Assembly: GCA_005880805.1 (NCBI GenBank)
Contig: VBFZ01000138.1
Span: forward strand, 1 to 6,466
Direction: 5' to 3'
Origin: Chloroflexota bacterium
Lineage (GTDB): Bacteria > Chloroflexota > Limnocylindria > Limnocylindrales > CSP1-4
DNA length: 6,466 bases
Position numbers and translations under genes: made by a program. The notes under the pieces are model-generated. The model saw only the letters and a program-made list of their open reading frames with translations, did not search any database and was not told the DNA's origin. Of this stretch, positions 5,694 to 6,466 are shown piece after piece. Within the stretch, counting starts at the first letter, position 1, and each line of letters begins with the position of its first letter.

Positions 5694-6466
5694 TCAGCCC
5701 GCGACGGGAGCGAGGTCCAGGTGTGCGAGGCGCTCGGGGTCGGCGAGGATGTCGATCGACACGATCCGGCTGCCCGCGACGGTGAGCGAGACGACCGAGA
5801 AGACGCGACCGTCGGGGGTCCAGGCCACTCCGCCCGGGACCCCGTTGATCAGCGCTCGCGTGGCGGAGTCGGCAAATCGTCGGAACGCGAACGCCCGCAC
5901 AACGGCCCGCCATCGGAACGGAGCACGACGTCTGGGTCGAGCACGGCGAGCAGCCGCTCGAAGTCACCCTCGCGTGAGGCCGCGAGAAAAGCGTCGACGA
6001 CCACCCACTGGCCTTCGAGATCGGTGTCCGGGACCGGCGCGCCGCGGACGCGGCGGCGGGCGCGGCTCGCGAGCTGGCGCGCGGCAGCCGGTGACCGGCC
6101 GACGATCGGCGCGATCCCGTCGAACGGCATACCGAACACGTCGTGGAGTACGAACGCGACCCGCTCCGGCGGGGTCAGTGTGTCGAGGACCGCGAGCAGC
6201 GCCAGGCCGACCGAATCGCCAAGCAGCGCCTCCTGCTCGGGGTCGGTGCCTGCCTCCGGGCTCACGATCGGGTCCGCCACATGGGTCTCGAGCGGCGCCT
6301 CGCGTCGTGTCCTCCGCGAGCGGAGCATGTTGAGACAGACGCGGCCGACCACGGTCGTCAGCCAGCCGTTCAGGTTATCGACATCGCTGGTATCCGTTCG
6401 GCTGAGCCGGATCCAGGCCTCCTGGACGGCGTCGTCGGCTTCCGTGAGCGATCCGAGCATCCGGTA
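5694..6466 (-). pseudogene. SigJ-like ECF sigma factor with SnoaL-like C-terminal domain, 5'-truncated by window edge and frameshifted
   Basis: The gene enters from the right edge as Y-R-M-L-G-S-L-T-E-A-D-D-A-V-Q-E-A-W, the core-binding region 2 of ECF sigma factors; the Met at 6460 is internal and roughly 25 residues are missing upstream. Then come N-L-N-G-W-L-T-T-V-V-G-R-V-C-L-N (region 2 DNA recognition), the linker, and region 4, L-T-P-P-E-R-V-A-F-V-L-H-D-V-F-G with G-R-S-P-A-A-A-R-Q-L-A-S-R-A as the -35-binding helix. A SnoaL/NTF2-like domain follows (V-D-A-F-L-A-A-S-R-E-G-D-F), the regulatory tail of ECF41/SigJ-type factors, which lack a classical anti-sigma factor. After R-S-D-G-G (about 5906-5914) this frame fails, and another resumes as R-A-V-V-R-A-F-A-F-R-R-F-A-D-S to A-D-P-E-R-L-A-H-L-D-L and a stop at 5694. 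About 8-14 residues common in relatives also seem missing at the junction. The WLPEP linker motif of classic ECF41 is not seen. Confidence 0.8.

Overview
This window is GC-rich, with dense coding on both strands, short intergenic gaps and several genes that look leaderless or start on TTG. Its families suggest a soil- or water-dwelling Actinomycetota or Chloroflexota (the latter perhaps from a metagenome): an F420-dependent nitroreductase-fold protein, a SigJ-type ECF sigma factor with a SnoaL-like tail, a six-TM class III adenylate cyclase, and an alpha/beta hydrolase of the kind often fused to cyclases. That placement is inference. No RNA genes, insertion sequences, CRISPR arrays or origins are visible.

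Layout. (1) 1-82, minus: the first 27 codons of an exported protein (clear signal peptide), running off the left edge. (2) 148-606, plus: F420H2-dependent quinone reductase/nitroreductase-fold protein. (3) 625-1965, minus: a two-domain protein, an alpha/beta-hydrolase domain with all three expected catalytic residues replaced, followed by a TIR-like nucleotide-binding domain. (4) 2018-2506, plus: a small HExxH zinc-peptidase-like protein, divergent from (3) across 52 bp. (5) 2773-3559, plus: an NAD(P)-binding NmrA-like oxidoreductase broken by a frameshift near 3211. (6) 3593-4348, plus: an alpha/beta hydrolase with an intact Ser-Asp-His triad, probably co-transcribed with (5). (7) 4302-5595, minus: a membrane class III adenylate cyclase overlapping (6) tail to tail, whose true N-terminus appears to lie in another frame. 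(8) 5694-6466, minus: a SigJ-like ECF sigma factor, cut by the right edge and frameshifted near 5904-5914.

The most interesting locus is 625-2506. An apparently dead alpha/beta hydrolase fused to a TIR-like domain looks like a ligand sensor coupled to a nucleotide-cleaving or nucleotide-binding output, much as plant hormone receptors reuse hydrolase folds. Its divergent neighbour is a putative metallopeptidase. This could be a small stress- or defence-type module, but that is inference.

The second theme is damage: three of the eight genes are interrupted by single frame changes, each with good family-like sequence on both sides. This points either to indel errors in the assembly or to a decaying region. 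If the three genes are intact in the organism, 2773-6466 is an ordinary signalling and redox neighbourhood: ECF sigma factor, cAMP synthesis, and an oxidoreductase-hydrolase operon.
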